From: Streptomyces rubiginosohelvolus
GTDB lineage: Bacteria; Actinomycetota; Actinomycetes; Streptomycetales; Streptomycetaceae
DNA length: 64,000 bases
Assembly: GCF_014649875.1 (NCBI RefSeq)
Contig: NZ_BMTW01000001.1
Span: forward strand, 496,001 to 560,000
Direction of reading: 5' to 3'
In this document: in pieces, positions 18,410 through 27,524 of the stretch
How positions within the stretch are numbered: position 1 is the stretch's first letter
How the letters are laid out: every line of letters starts with the position of its first letter
Position numbers and translations under genes: made by a program
Notes under the pieces: generated by a model
What the model saw: the letters and a program-made list of their open reading frames with translations, nothing else
Database searches by the model: none
What the model was told of the DNA's origin: nothing

Positions 18410-19086
18410 CGCCGCCCCTCCTCGTCCGGTTCCGAAGCCGCTGGCGGAGCCGCTGCCGGCGGGGTGACGAGGCCGCTGCGCAGAGCTTCGGTGGACGGTC
18501 CGCCGCCCGTGCCCACGGAGGCGTACCGCTCGGCGAGGGATTCGCGCGCGATCTTCTCCTGGAGCTTGAGGATGCCCTGGAGCAGTGCCTCGGGCCTGGG
18601 CGGGCAGCCGGGTACGTACACATCGACGGGGATGATCTGGTCGACGCCCTTGGTCACGGAGTACGAGTCCCAGTAGGGGCCGCCGCAGTTGGAGCAGGCG
18701 CCGAAGGAGATGACGTACTTCGGTTCGGGCATCTGCTCGTACAGCCGCTTCACGGCCGGGGCCATCTTGTCCGTCACCGTGCCGGACACGATCATGAGGT
18801 CGGCCTGTCGGGGTCCGGGGGCGAACGGGATCACGCCGAGCCGGATGAAGTCGTGGCGGGCCATCGACGCGGCGATGAACTCGATGGCGCAGCAGGCGAG
18901 TCCGAAGTTGAAGACCCAGAGGCTGTAGCGGCGGCCCCAGTTGAGGACGACCTTCATCGGCTCCGGTGCCAGCCGGGAGAGCACGCCGAGGCGCTTGGGC
19001 TCGGGGAGAAGGACCGGATCGGCAGGGGCTGGGGGCGGGGATGCGGGCTGCTGCGACGCGGGGTTCGGCCGGCTCGTCAGGCCCAT
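18406..19086 (-). CDS. nuoB: NADH-quinone oxidoreductase subunit B (N2 cluster)
   Basis: A 226-residue subunit holding the terminal [4Fe-4S] cluster N2. The four ligands are visible in [10 protein letters not shown] (adjacent cysteines), [14 protein letters not shown] and [13 protein letters not shown]. It has a 30-residue Pro/Ala-rich N-terminal extension and a similar C-terminal one. The start ATG 19084-19086 lies within the end of nuoA (10-base overlap). Confidence 0.95.
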   Translation of the reverse strand: MGLTSRPNPASQQPASPPPAPADPVLLPEPKRLGVLSRLAPEPMKVVLNWGRRYSLWVFNFGLACCAIEFIAASMARHDFIRLGVIPFAPGPRQADLMIVSGTVTDKMAPAVKRLYEQMPEPKYVISFGACSNCGGPYWDSYSVTKGVDQIIPVDVYVPGCPPRPEALLQGILKLQEKIARESLAERYASVGTGGGPSTEALRSGLVTPPAAAPPAASEPDEEGRR

Positions 19087-19538
19087 GCGAGGACGCCCTT
19101 CTTCCATGCGTAGAGCAGTCCCACGGCCAGGAAGCCGAGGAAGATGAACATTTCGACGAGGGTCGTCGCGCCGTATCCCGGCGCCGCGAACACCGTGGCC
19201 CACGGGAACAGGAAGATGGAGTCGACCGCGAAGATCACGTACAGGAAGGCGTAGACGTAGTAGCGCACCTGGGTGTGCGCCCAGCCCTCGCCGACCGGGT
19301 CGACGCCGCATTCGTAGGTGAGCAGCTTCTCCGGAGTGGGCACGATCGGGCGCAACAGTCGCCCGGCCCCGAAGGCCACGGCGACGAACAGGACGCCGAC
19401 CAGGGCGAGCAGGCCGATGACCGAATAGCTCTGGAAGTACTCGGAGGCGAGTGCGGTGGCTCCGTCCACCGGAACGCCGGACACCCCGGTCATGCCCGCC
19501 GCGTCCGCCACGCCGGTCACGTCCGTAACGTCGGCCAC
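19077..19538 (-). CDS. nuoA: NADH-quinone oxidoreductase subunit A
   Basis: A 153-residue subunit with three transmembrane helices. Conserved are [19 protein letters not shown], with the loop cysteine that reports the active/deactive state in other complexes, and [20 protein letters not shown]. The first 35 residues (repeats of VTDV/GV type) precede the usual NuoA start and are poorly supported; GTG 19536-19538 is used because GAGGGG lies just upstream, but the ATG at codon 16 is an alternative. First gene of the ten-gene operon. Confidence 0.9.
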   Translation of the reverse strand: MADVTDVTGVADAAGMTGVSGVPVDGATALASEYFQSYSVIGLLALVGVLFVAVAFGAGRLLRPIVPTPEKLLTYECGVDPVGEGWAHTQVRYYVYAFLYVIFAVDSIFLFPWATVFAAPGYGATTLVEMFIFLGFLAVGLLYAWKKGVLAWA

Positions 19539-19736
19539 GTCCGCCCCTCGCTCCCTCGTCGCCCGCTTCTGTCCCGCGTGCCCGTTGTGTACACACGGGT
19601 TCTGTACGCACGGGAGTCTAGGGCCTGCTAAACGGAGCGTAAGCAGCCGCGTCGGACATCGGGTGGGGTTATCCCTACTTCACCCCCACCCACGAGCCCC
19701 ATGGTGTGCGTGGGTGCGGACCGGCAGGCTGGGGGT
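19539..19736. promoter_or_regulatory. Divergent promoter region between nuoA and the first histidine kinase
   Basis: A 198-base gap holding the promoters of both units. A perfect 10-bp palindrome TGTGTACACA lies at 19586-19595, flanked by CCCG and CGGG. A second inverted repeat, CTGCT/AGCAG, lies at about 19624-19645. The first is a plausible operator for nuo, but does not match the Rex consensus (TGTGAAC-N-GTTCACA) well. Confidence 0.4.
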
Positions 19737-20927
19737 ATGACCATGAGCCCCTCCCTGCCGGACCCCGACCGGCTGCCGCCCGCCCGCTTCGCCCTCGACC
19801 GGTGGACCTGGCGGGAGATCGCGTATCTGCTCGCCAATCTGCCGGTGGCCGTCGTCGGGTTCGTCTACACGGTTGCGGTGATCGGTGTGGGCGCCGGACT
19901 GTCCGTCACCGTGATCGGTCTGCCGCTGCTGGTCGGCGGGCTCCAGGGCGCTCGGCTGCTGGGCGGGCTGGAGCGGCGGCGGGCGCGGTGGATGCTCGGC
20001 GTGCGGGTGGAGGAGCCGAGTCCGCTGGGGCGCGGCCACCGGGACCAGGGATTCTTCGTCCGGCTCTGGGCGGGGCTGAAGGACCCGGTGGGCTGGCGGG
20101 CGTTGTTGTACGGGTTCATCCGACTGCCGTGGGGCGTGCTGACGTTCGCGGTGACGCTGGTGAGTCTGTTCGTCCTGTGGCCGGTGCTGCCGTTCATCGC
20201 GCGGGGGCTGACGACGGTGGACCGGGCGATGGTGCGCGGGCTGCTGTCTCCGTCGGACGAGTTGGAGCGGCGCATCGCCGAGCTGGAGTCGGACCGGGGC
20301 GTGGTCGTGGACACCGCCGCCGCCGACCTCCGCCGGATCGAACGCGACCTGCACGACGGCGCCCAGGCCCGCCTGGTCGCCCTCGCCATGGGGCTCGGCC
20401 TGGCGAAGGAGAAGCTCACCGACGACCCCGAGGCCGCTGCCCGCATGGTCGACGAGGCCCACGGCGAGATCAAGGTGGCCCTGCAGGAGCTGCGCGACCT
20501 GGCCCGCGGCATCCACCCCGCCGTCCTCACCGACCGGGGCCTGGACGCCGCACTCTCCGCCATCGCCTCCCGCTGCACGGTCCCGGTCAAGGTGTCGGTG
20601 GGGCTTCGGGGGCGTCCGGCCGAGGCGATCGAGGGGATCGCGTATTTCACCGTCTCGGAGCTCCTTCAGAACGTCAGCAAGCACAGCGGTGCGCGGTCGG
20701 CCTCGGTCGAGGTGTGGCGTTCGGGGGACCGGCTCCTGCTCCAGGTCACGGACGACGGCGGGGGCGGGGCCCGGCTGGACGGCGGCTCGGGGCTGGCGGG
20801 GCTCGCCGAGCGGCTCGACGCGGTCGACGGGGTGTTCGTCGTGGACTCGCCGGAGGGCGGGCCGACGACCGTCACCGCCGAGCTGCCGTGGCGCGACCGG
20901 ACGGTTGCGTCCGCACGCACGGCATAA
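19737..20927 (+). CDS. Two-component sensor histidine kinase (HisKA_3 type), first of a tandem pair
   Basis: A 396-residue membrane kinase. The N-terminal half (about 30-170) is the Streptomyces 'sensor domain' with four hydrophobic stretches. After it comes a short coiled coil, then the HisKA_3 dimerisation domain with the phospho-accepting His206 in ERDLHDGAQARLVAL, and a HATPase with SELLQNVSKHSGA (N box) and VTDDGGGG, GSGLAGLAERL (G boxes). It should phosphorylate the NarL-type regulator encoded 2 kb downstream. Start ATG 19737. Its kinase domain DNA is near-identical to the next gene over long stretches. Confidence 0.92.
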   Translation: MTMSPSLPDPDRLPPARFALDRWTWREIAYLLANLPVAVVGFVYTVAVIGVGAGLSVTVIGLPLLVGGLQGARLLGGLERRRARWMLGVRVEEPSPLGRGHRDQGFFVRLWAGLKDPVGWRALLYGFIRLPWGVLTFAVTLVSLFVLWPVLPFIARGLTTVDRAMVRGLLSPSDELERRIAELESDRGVVVDTAAADLRRIERDLHDGAQARLVALAMGLGLAKEKLTDDPEAAARMVDEAHGEIKVALQELRDLARGIHPAVLTDRGLDAALSAIASRCTVPVKVSVGLRGRPAEAIEGIAYFTVSELLQNVSKHSGARSASVEVWRSGDRLLLQVTDDGGGGARLDGGSGLAGLAERLDAVDGVFVVDSPEGGPTTVTAELPWRDRTVASARTA

Positions 20928-21148
20928 CCGCATGACCGCCTGGCCTCCCACACGGCCGGGGGTAGGGAAAACCCCCGGTCGGATACGGAGAGGGACCTCA
21001 TGGTGCGGACGGCCGCCGGCCAGCACCCTTGAGGGAGAACGGCGGAGGAGCGGCCCGTCGTCACGGGCCCGCCTCCGGCGCCACGGCGGCGCACACCCCA
21101 CGGACAGCCCATTGAGAGACTGAGACAGAGACGGAACGGACGGGACTC
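20928..21148 (+). promoter_or_regulatory. Spacer between the two kinase genes
   Basis: This 221-base gap contains a hairpin built of CCGGGGGT and ACCCCCGG (20953-20977, 8-bp stem), followed by a GC-rich untranslated region. It may end the first kinase transcript in part and the rest may hold a promoter for the second kinase. No gene is seen. Confidence 0.4.
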
Positions 21149-22510
21149 ATGGCCACGGCATACGGACCGGACACGCGGGACCGGGAGCACGAGGGTTCCG
21201 CCCCCGGCTTCGGGGTGAAGACCCGGACGAGGCATTTCCTCCCCGCGCCGCTGCGTGCGCCGCTGGAGGCCCGTGCCTGGCGCGAGCTGCTCTACGCGCT
21301 GCTGAGCTTCCCGCTCAGCACGGCGATGTTCGTCTTCGCGGTCACCATGACGTCGTTGAGCGCGGGTCTGATGGTCACCTTCATCGGGATACCGGTCCTC
21401 GCCGTCGGCCTCGCCGTGTGCCGGGGCTTCGGGACGCTGGAGCGGCACCGGGCACGGGCGCTGCTGCGGGTGGAGGTGGCGGATCCGGAGCGGGTGCGGG
21501 GGAAGACCGGCGGCCCGATGTCCTGGATGGGGGCGGTGCTCAAGAGCGGGGCGTCCTGGCGGCACCTGCTGTACACGCTGCTGCACTTCCCGTGGGCGAT
21601 ATTCACGTTCGTCGTCGCGATCTCGTTCTGGACGTACGGTCTGATGGCGCTGACGTACCCGCTGTGGTTCTGGATCTTCCCGATGTTCGCCGGGCAGGAC
21701 GGCATCCAGTTGTACGGGGACCGCACCCACGAGGAGTATCTGAACTCGCCCGCCGAGCTGGCGGTGACCGGGGCGGTGGGTCTGGTGCTGGTGATGGCGG
21801 CGCCCTGGGTCGTGCGGGGTCTGCTGACGGTGGACCGGCTGATGGTCACCGGTCTGCTGGGGCCGTCCCGGCTGGCCACCCGGGTCTCGGAGCTGGAGTC
21901 GGACCGGGGCGTGGTCGTGGACACCGCCGCCGCCGACCTCCGCCGGATCGAACGCGACCTGCACGACGGCGCCCAGGCCCGCCTGGTCGCCCTCGCGATG
22001 GATCTGGGCCTGGCGAAGGAGAAGCTCACCGACGACCCCGAGGCCGCGGCCCGCATGGTCGACGAAGCGCATGGTGAAGTGAAGGTGGCCCTGCAGGAGC
22101 TGCGCGACCTGGCCCGCGGCATCCACCCCGCCGTCCTCACCGACCGGGGCCTGGACGCCGCGCTCTCCGCGATAGCCTCCCGCTGCACCGTGCCCGTGAC
22201 CGTCGAGGTGGACCTGGACTCGCGTCCGGCGCAGGCGATCGAGGGGATCGCGTATTTCACCGTCTCGGAGCTGCTCCAGAACATCAGCAAGCACGCCCAC
22301 GCGACCCGCGCGACGGTCGATGTGTGGCGGGCGGGCGACCGGCTGATGCTCCAGGTCACGGACAACGGCAGGGGTGGGGCGTCGCCGGCCTCGGGCGGCG
22401 GCCTGGCCGGACTGGCGGAGCGGCTGGACGCCGTGGACGGGGTCCTGGTGGTCGACTCCCCGACCGGAGGCCCGACAACGGTCACAGCCGAGCTGCCCTG
22501 GCGCGGCTGA
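21149..22510 (+). CDS. Two-component sensor histidine kinase (HisKA_3 type), second of a tandem pair
   Basis: A 453-residue paralogue of the preceding kinase. The sensor half differs more: it has an extra extracytoplasmic loop between hydrophobic stretches (about residues 185-205). The phospho-accepting His is H272 and the HATPase motifs SELLQNISKHAHA, VTDNGRGG and GGGLAGLAERLDAVDG are complete. DNA of the dimerisation region is identical over 107 bases with the first kinase (20280-20386 and 21890-21996), far above the similarity of the sensor halves. Presumably both kinases feed the single response regulator downstream. Confidence 0.92.
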   Translation: MATAYGPDTRDREHEGSAPGFGVKTRTRHFLPAPLRAPLEARAWRELLYALLSFPLSTAMFVFAVTMTSLSAGLMVTFIGIPVLAVGLAVCRGFGTLERHRARALLRVEVADPERVRGKTGGPMSWMGAVLKSGASWRHLLYTLLHFPWAIFTFVVAISFWTYGLMALTYPLWFWIFPMFAGQDGIQLYGDRTHEEYLNSPAELAVTGAVGLVLVMAAPWVVRGLLTVDRLMVTGLLGPSRLATRVSELESDRGVVVDTAAADLRRIERDLHDGAQARLVALAMDLGLAKEKLTDDPEAAARMVDEAHGEVKVALQELRDLARGIHPAVLTDRGLDAALSAIASRCTVPVTVEVDLDSRPAQAIEGIAYFTVSELLQNISKHAHATRATVDVWRAGDRLMLQVTDNGRGGASPASGGGLAGLAERLDAVDGVLVVDSPTGGPTTVTAELPWRG

Positions 22511-22879
22511 CCCGGACAGGCTGGCGAGGCGGCTGCGCCCCAGCCAGACCCGTCGCCCTGGCGCGGCTGCCCCGGACGAGCCGCCCCGCCCGAACCTCGC
22601 CCCCGTTCCTTGCCGGGGCCGGTCCCCCTCTCCCCACCGGGGCCGGTCCCTCTCCCGCTGCTCCCCTGCCCCTCCGCCTCCCCCGTCTCTTTCGCTTCTC
22701 TTTCGCTTGCTTCCTCTTCCCTCCCCTCGCCGGTCCGCGTGAGTTATCCACAGGTCCCCCATCCGAGTCCGGGTCCTGGGATGCTGGGACGGTCGGGGCG
22801 TGGCGCGCGGTGGGTCGGGCGTGGGGCGTGCGGGGTCGCGGGGAACGCGGCATATTCGAAAAGTGGGGGACTCGCAGTC
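22511..22879. promoter_or_regulatory. Non-coding region with pyrimidine-rich tract and DnaA-type box
   Basis: A 369-base gap without a gene. It begins with a direct repeat of the kinase gene's own 3' end: GCCCTGGCGCGGCTG occurs at about 22494 and again at about 22555. From about 22590 to 22735 the plus strand is very pyrimidine-rich, ending in a T/C-only stretch. Immediately after it stands TTATCCACA at 22744-22752. The response-regulator start follows 130 bases later. Confidence 0.5.
22744..22752 (+). promoter_or_regulatory. Single consensus DnaA box
   Basis: TTATCCACA matches the classical DnaA box exactly. It is one isolated copy, with no cluster of further boxes visible in the gap, so it is not an origin. 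It may be a regulatory DnaA site for the response-regulator gene or a chance match. Confidence 0.4.
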
Positions 22880-23560
22880 GTGGAGAACGTGGAGAACAGG
22901 GTGCGCGTGGTCATCGCCGAGGATTCGGTCCTGCTCCGGGAGGGTCTCACCCGGCTGCTCACCGATCTCGGCCACGACGTGGTCGCGGGGGTCGGGGACG
23001 CGGAGGCGCTGCTCAAGACCGTGGCGGAGCTCGACGCCGAGCAGGCGCTTCCCGATGTGGTGGTCGCCGACGTGCGGATGCCGCCGACGCACACGGACGA
23101 GGGAGTGCGCGCGGCGGTGCGGCTGCGGAAGGACTACCCGGGCATCGGGGTGCTGGTCCTCTCCCAGTACGTGGAGGAGCAGTACGCCACGGAGCTGCTG
23201 GCGGGCAGCAGCCGCGGAGTGGGGTATCTGCTGAAAGACCGGGTGGCCGAGGTGCGCGAGTTCGTGGACGCGGTCGTCCGGGTGGCGCAGGGCGGGACGG
23301 CGCTGGACCCCGAAGTGGTGGCGCAGCTGCTGGGCCGCAGCCGCAAGCAGGACGTGCTGGCCGGGCTGACGCCGCGCGAGCGGGAGGTCCTCGGTCTGAT
23401 GGCGGAGGGCCGGACGAACTCCGCCATCGCCCGGCAGCTCGTGGTGAGCGACGGCGCGGTCGAGAAGCACGTCAGCAACATCTTCCTGAAGCTGGGGCTC
23501 TCACCCAGCGACGGCGACCACCGGCGCGTCCTCGCCGTGCTGACCTACCTGAACTCCTGA
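22880..23560 (+). CDS. NarL/LuxR-type two-component response regulator
   Basis: A 226-residue regulator: receiver domain with acidic pair E14/D15, phospho-acceptor D64 (VVVADVRMPP) and the switch lysine in YLLKDRV, then a LuxR-type helix-turn-helix LTPREREVLGLMAEGRTNSAIA with GAVEKHVSNIFLKLGL. It is the expected partner of the two upstream kinases. The GTG at 22880 follows GTGGGGGA at 22863-22870; the in-frame GTG three codons later (22889) is an alternative. Confidence 0.93.
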   Translation: MENVENRVRVVIAEDSVLLREGLTRLLTDLGHDVVAGVGDAEALLKTVAELDAEQALPDVVVADVRMPPTHTDEGVRAAVRLRKDYPGIGVLVLSQYVEEQYATELLAGSSRGVGYLLKDRVAEVREFVDAVVRVAQGGTALDPEVVAQLLGRSRKQDVLAGLTPREREVLGLMAEGRTNSAIARQLVVSDGAVEKHVSNIFLKLGLSPSDGDHRRVLAVLTYLNS

Positions 23561-23909
23561 GAATCTGACACCCTGTCAGATATTGAGCACTGGATGTCGA
23601 GCACCAGAAGGAGCACCCGAGGGCGACCCGGGGAGCCCGGGGCGCTGCCCGATCCGGGGTGTCCGGCGGACCCCTGACGGGCACCTCTGACCGAGGGGGG
23701 CCTAGGACCAAAGGCGCAGGGCGCGGGCATCTTCCTTCCATGATCGGGGGTCGGCATAACGTGACAAGCCTTACTAAAAGGGTGTCTCAAAACAGCGTCC
23801 ACCATATGATCGGTCCCTGGAGGGCAACCTACGCAGACGTAGGGTGGCCTCCGGGATCCGCCGGCCGCCGGACGGTTCCGAACCGCCGCCCCAAGGGAGG
23901 TCCAGTTCA
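23561..23909 (+). promoter_or_regulatory. korAB promoter and leader region
   Basis: A 349-base gap. Right after the regulator stop comes an 8-bp inverted repeat ATCTGACA/TGTCAGAT with a CCC loop (23563-23581), a probable terminator or operator. Three copies of GAGCAC follow within 50 bases. A likely -10 element TATGAT is at 23805-23810. Downstream lies the hairpin annotated separately and a small palindrome CGGTTCCGAACCG (23874-23886). The ribosome site AAGGGAGG for korA is at 23893-23900. Confidence 0.5.
23816..23855 (+). other. Structured leader hairpin upstream of korA
   Basis: A two-tier stem: CCTACG/CGTAGG (6 bp, CAGA tetraloop) stacked on GGAGG/CCTCC and CC/GG with an intervening internal loop of GCAA opposite GTGG. 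It begins just after the predicted -10 element and would be in the first part of the korAB mRNA. It could be a 5' stabiliser or a regulatory element; it does not cover the ribosome site. Confidence 0.5.
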
Positions 23910-25866
23910 GTGACGAGCCAGGTCAGTAGCGCGGCAGAGAAGGCCGATGAGGCCAACGACGCCGTCCTCGGGGGCCAGCGAGCCCCCCTGTCAGGTACGA
24001 CGGGAACCACCGGCGGCGACGGGAAGGAAGTCCGCCGCCTGGACCGGGTGATCATCCGTTTCGCGGGCGACTCGGGTGACGGTATGCAGCTCACGGGTGA
24101 CCGGTTCACCTCGGAGACCGCTTCCTTCGGCAACGATCTCTCCACCCTGCCGAACTTCCCGGCGGAGATCCGCGCCCCCGCAGGCACGCTGCCGGGGGTC
24201 TCTTCCTTTCAGCTCCACTTTGCCGATCATGACATTCTGACTCCGGGCGACGCCCCCAACGTCCTGGTCGCGATGAACCCCGCCGCGTTGAAGGCGAACA
24301 TCGACGACGTACCGCGCGGCGCGGAAATCATTGTGAACACCGACGAGTTCACGAAACGGCCGATGGCGAAGGTGGGGTATGCGACCAGTCCGCTGGAGGA
24401 CGGTTCGCTGGAGGCCTACAACGTCCACCCGGTGCCGCTGACGACGCTGACGCTGGAGGCGCTGAAGGAGTTCGGGCTCCCCCGCAAAGAGGCCGAGCGG
24501 TCCAAGAACATGTTCGCGCTCGGGCTGCTGTCGTGGATGTACCACCGGCCGACCGAGGGGACCGAGGCGTTCCTGCGGGCCAAATTCGCGAAGAAACCCG
24601 AGATCGCCGAGGCGAATGTGGCGGCCTTCCGGGCCGGGTGGAATTTCGGCGAGACGACCGAGGACTTCGCGGTCTCCTACGAGGTCGCCCCGGCGTCGCA
24701 GGCCTTCCCCACCGGCACCTACCGCAACATCTCGGGGAACCTCGCCCTGTCCTACGGCCTGATCGCCGCCGGGCAGCTGGCGGACCTGCCGCTCTACCTG
24801 GGCTCGTATCCGATTACCCCGGCCTCGGACATCCTCCACGAGCTGTCCCGGCACAAGAACTTCGGTGTGCGGACCTTCCAGGCCGAGGACGAGATCGCCG
24901 GGATCGGGGCGGCGCTGGGTGCCGCGTTCGGCGGGGCGCTGGGTGTGACCACGACGTCCGGCCCCGGTGTGGCGCTGAAGTCGGAGACGATCGGGCTCGC
25001 GGTCTCCCTGGAGCTGCCGCTGTTGATCATCGACATCCAGCGCGGTGGCCCGTCGACCGGGCTGCCGACGAAGACCGAGCAGGCAGACCTGCTCCAGGCG
25101 ATGTACGGCAGGAACGGTGAGGCTCCGGTTCCGATCGTGGCCCCGCAGACCCCGGCGGACTGCTTCGACGCCGCGATCGACGCGGCCCGGATCGCCCTGA
25201 CGTACCGGACGCCGGTCTTCCTGCTCTCCGACGGCTATCTGGCCAACGGCTCCGAGCCCTGGCGCATCCCGGAGACGGACTCGCTGCCCGACCTCAAGAC
25301 GCCGTTCGCCACCGGGCCGAACCACACCCTGGCCGACGGCACCGAGGTCTTCTGGCCCTACAAGCGCGACCCGCAGACCCTGGCCCGCCCCTGGGCGGTC
25401 CCCGGGACGGCCGGCCTGGAGCACCGCATCGGCGGGATCGAGAAGCAGGACGGCACCGGAAACATCTCCTACGACCCGGCCAACCACGACTTCATGGTCC
25501 GCACCCGCCAGGCCAAGGTCGACGGCATCGAGGTTCCCGACGTCGAGGTCGACGACCCGGCCGGGGCGGCGACGCTGGTGCTCGGCTGGGGGTCGACGTA
25601 CGGGCCGATCACCGCCGCCGTTCGCCGTCTGCGCGCCGCGGGGGCTCCCATCGCCCAGGCCCACCTGCGCCATCTCAACCCCTTCCCGAAGAATCTCGGC
25701 GAGGTACTGAAGCGCTACGACAAGGTCGTCGTGCCGGAGATGAACCTCGGCCAGCTCGCGATGCTGCTGCGGGCGAAGTATCTGGTGGACGCCCACAGCT
25801 ACAACCAGGTCAACGGAATGCCGTTCAAGGCCGAGCAGCTCGCCACGGCTCTCAAGGAGGCCATCG

Positions 25867-25874
<8 letters not shown>
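23910..25874 (+). CDS. korA: 2-oxoacid:ferredoxin oxidoreductase, fused gamma/alpha subunit
   Basis: A 654-residue subunit of 2-oxoglutarate (or related 2-oxoacid) ferredoxin oxidoreductase, which oxidatively decarboxylates the oxoacid to acyl-CoA and reduces ferredoxin. The N-terminal gamma-type domain has VIIRFAGDSGDGMQLTGDRF. The alpha part has LYLGSYPITPASDILHEL and FQAEDEIAGIGAALGAAFGG, the thiamine-activating region. The first 40 residues are a disordered leader. The start is GTG 23910 with an AAGGGAGG site. It is cotranslated with korB through an 8-base overlap. Confidence 0.94.
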
Positions 25875-26940
<1,066 letters not shown>

Positions 26941-26986
26941 GCCGAAGCGAGTCCCGTACGACCACCAGCACACCCAGCACAGCACC

Positions 26987-27029
26987 CGAGGCCCGGGCCC
27001 GATCTCCGCAGGATCAGGCCCGGGCCTCG
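26987..27029. terminator. Bidirectional hairpin between korB and the HxlR gene
   Basis: A 13-bp perfect inverted repeat CGAGGCCCGGGCC/GGCCCGGGCCTCG with a 17-base loop. It lies between convergent genes and overlaps the last codons of the HxlR-type gene, so it can stop both transcripts. Confidence 0.75.
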
Positions 27030-27403
27030 TCGTACGCCTCGCGAGCCGCCTGCACCGCGTCCACCTGGCGTTCGATCCAGCGGCCGAGCGCCGACACCTG
27101 CTCGGCGGCCCCGATACCGAGGGGGGTGAGCGAGTAGTCCACCCGCGGCGGGATCACCGGCTTCGCGTCCCGGTGGACGAAACCGTCGCGCTCCAGCGTC
27201 TGAAGGGTCTGGGCCAGCATCTTCTCGCTGACGCCGCCCACCTCGCGGCGCAGTTCGCTGAAGCGGTACGAGCGCTCCAGCAGCGCCACCAGAACGAGCA
27301 CGCCCCAGCGGCTCGTCACATGTTCCAGGATCATCCGGGACGGGCACATGGGCTGCTTGATGGCCCCGACCCCGCGCGCCGCACGCACGTCACTTACTGC
27401 CAT
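27014..27403 (-). CDS. HxlR-family winged-helix regulator
   Basis: A 129-residue DNA-binding protein with the HxlR pattern: MCPSRMILEHVTSRWGVLVLVALLE near the N-terminus with the single conserved Cys, then RFSELRREVGGVSEKMLAQTLQTLERDGFV (recognition helix) and YSLTPLG in the wing. The family senses reactive electrophiles or quinones, often by that cysteine. It is divergent from an NmrA-like oxidoreductase, its likely target. Confidence 0.92.
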   Translation of the reverse strand: MAVSDVRAARGVGAIKQPMCPSRMILEHVTSRWGVLVLVALLERSYRFSELRREVGGVSEKMLAQTLQTLERDGFVHRDAKPVIPPRVDYSLTPLGIGAAEQVSALGRWIERQVDAVQAAREAYDEARA

Positions 27404-27406
27404 ACC

Positions 27407-27431
27407 AGTACCTTACTTCAAAGTGGGTACT
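27407..27431. promoter_or_regulatory. Inverted repeat operator between the HxlR gene and its neighbour
   Basis: AGTACC at 27407-27412 and GGTACT at 27426-27431 form a 6-bp palindrome around TTACTTCAAAGTG, with ACTT/AAGT adding inner symmetry. This resembles known HxlR-family operators (GTAC-type half-sites with AT-rich centre). It is placed 4 bases upstream of the regulator start, so it should repress its own gene and the divergent one. Confidence 0.65.
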
Positions 27432-27524
27432 TTCTCAGGGTTAGCGCTTCCCCTAGGGTGGTGAACGAAACGCGGAGACGTGGAAACGCGGAAACGCACC
27501 AGCTGATCGAAATCGGAGCCCCCC

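Noticed and set aside
16763-18676. 637-codon open frame opposite nuoC and nuoB
   Set aside because: The NuoC frame is supported by the 30-kDa signature and by exact start/stop overlaps at both ends; the opposite frame is Arg/Gly-rich noise that repeats because the nuoC DNA repeats.
19586-19595. Rex operator in front of nuoA
   Set aside because: The palindrome TGTGTACACA lacks the central spacer and the TGTGAAC half-sites of Rex sites, so I annotate it only as a palindrome.
22744-22752. Replication origin candidate
   Set aside because: Only one DnaA box, no box cluster, and dnaA/dnaN are not adjacent.
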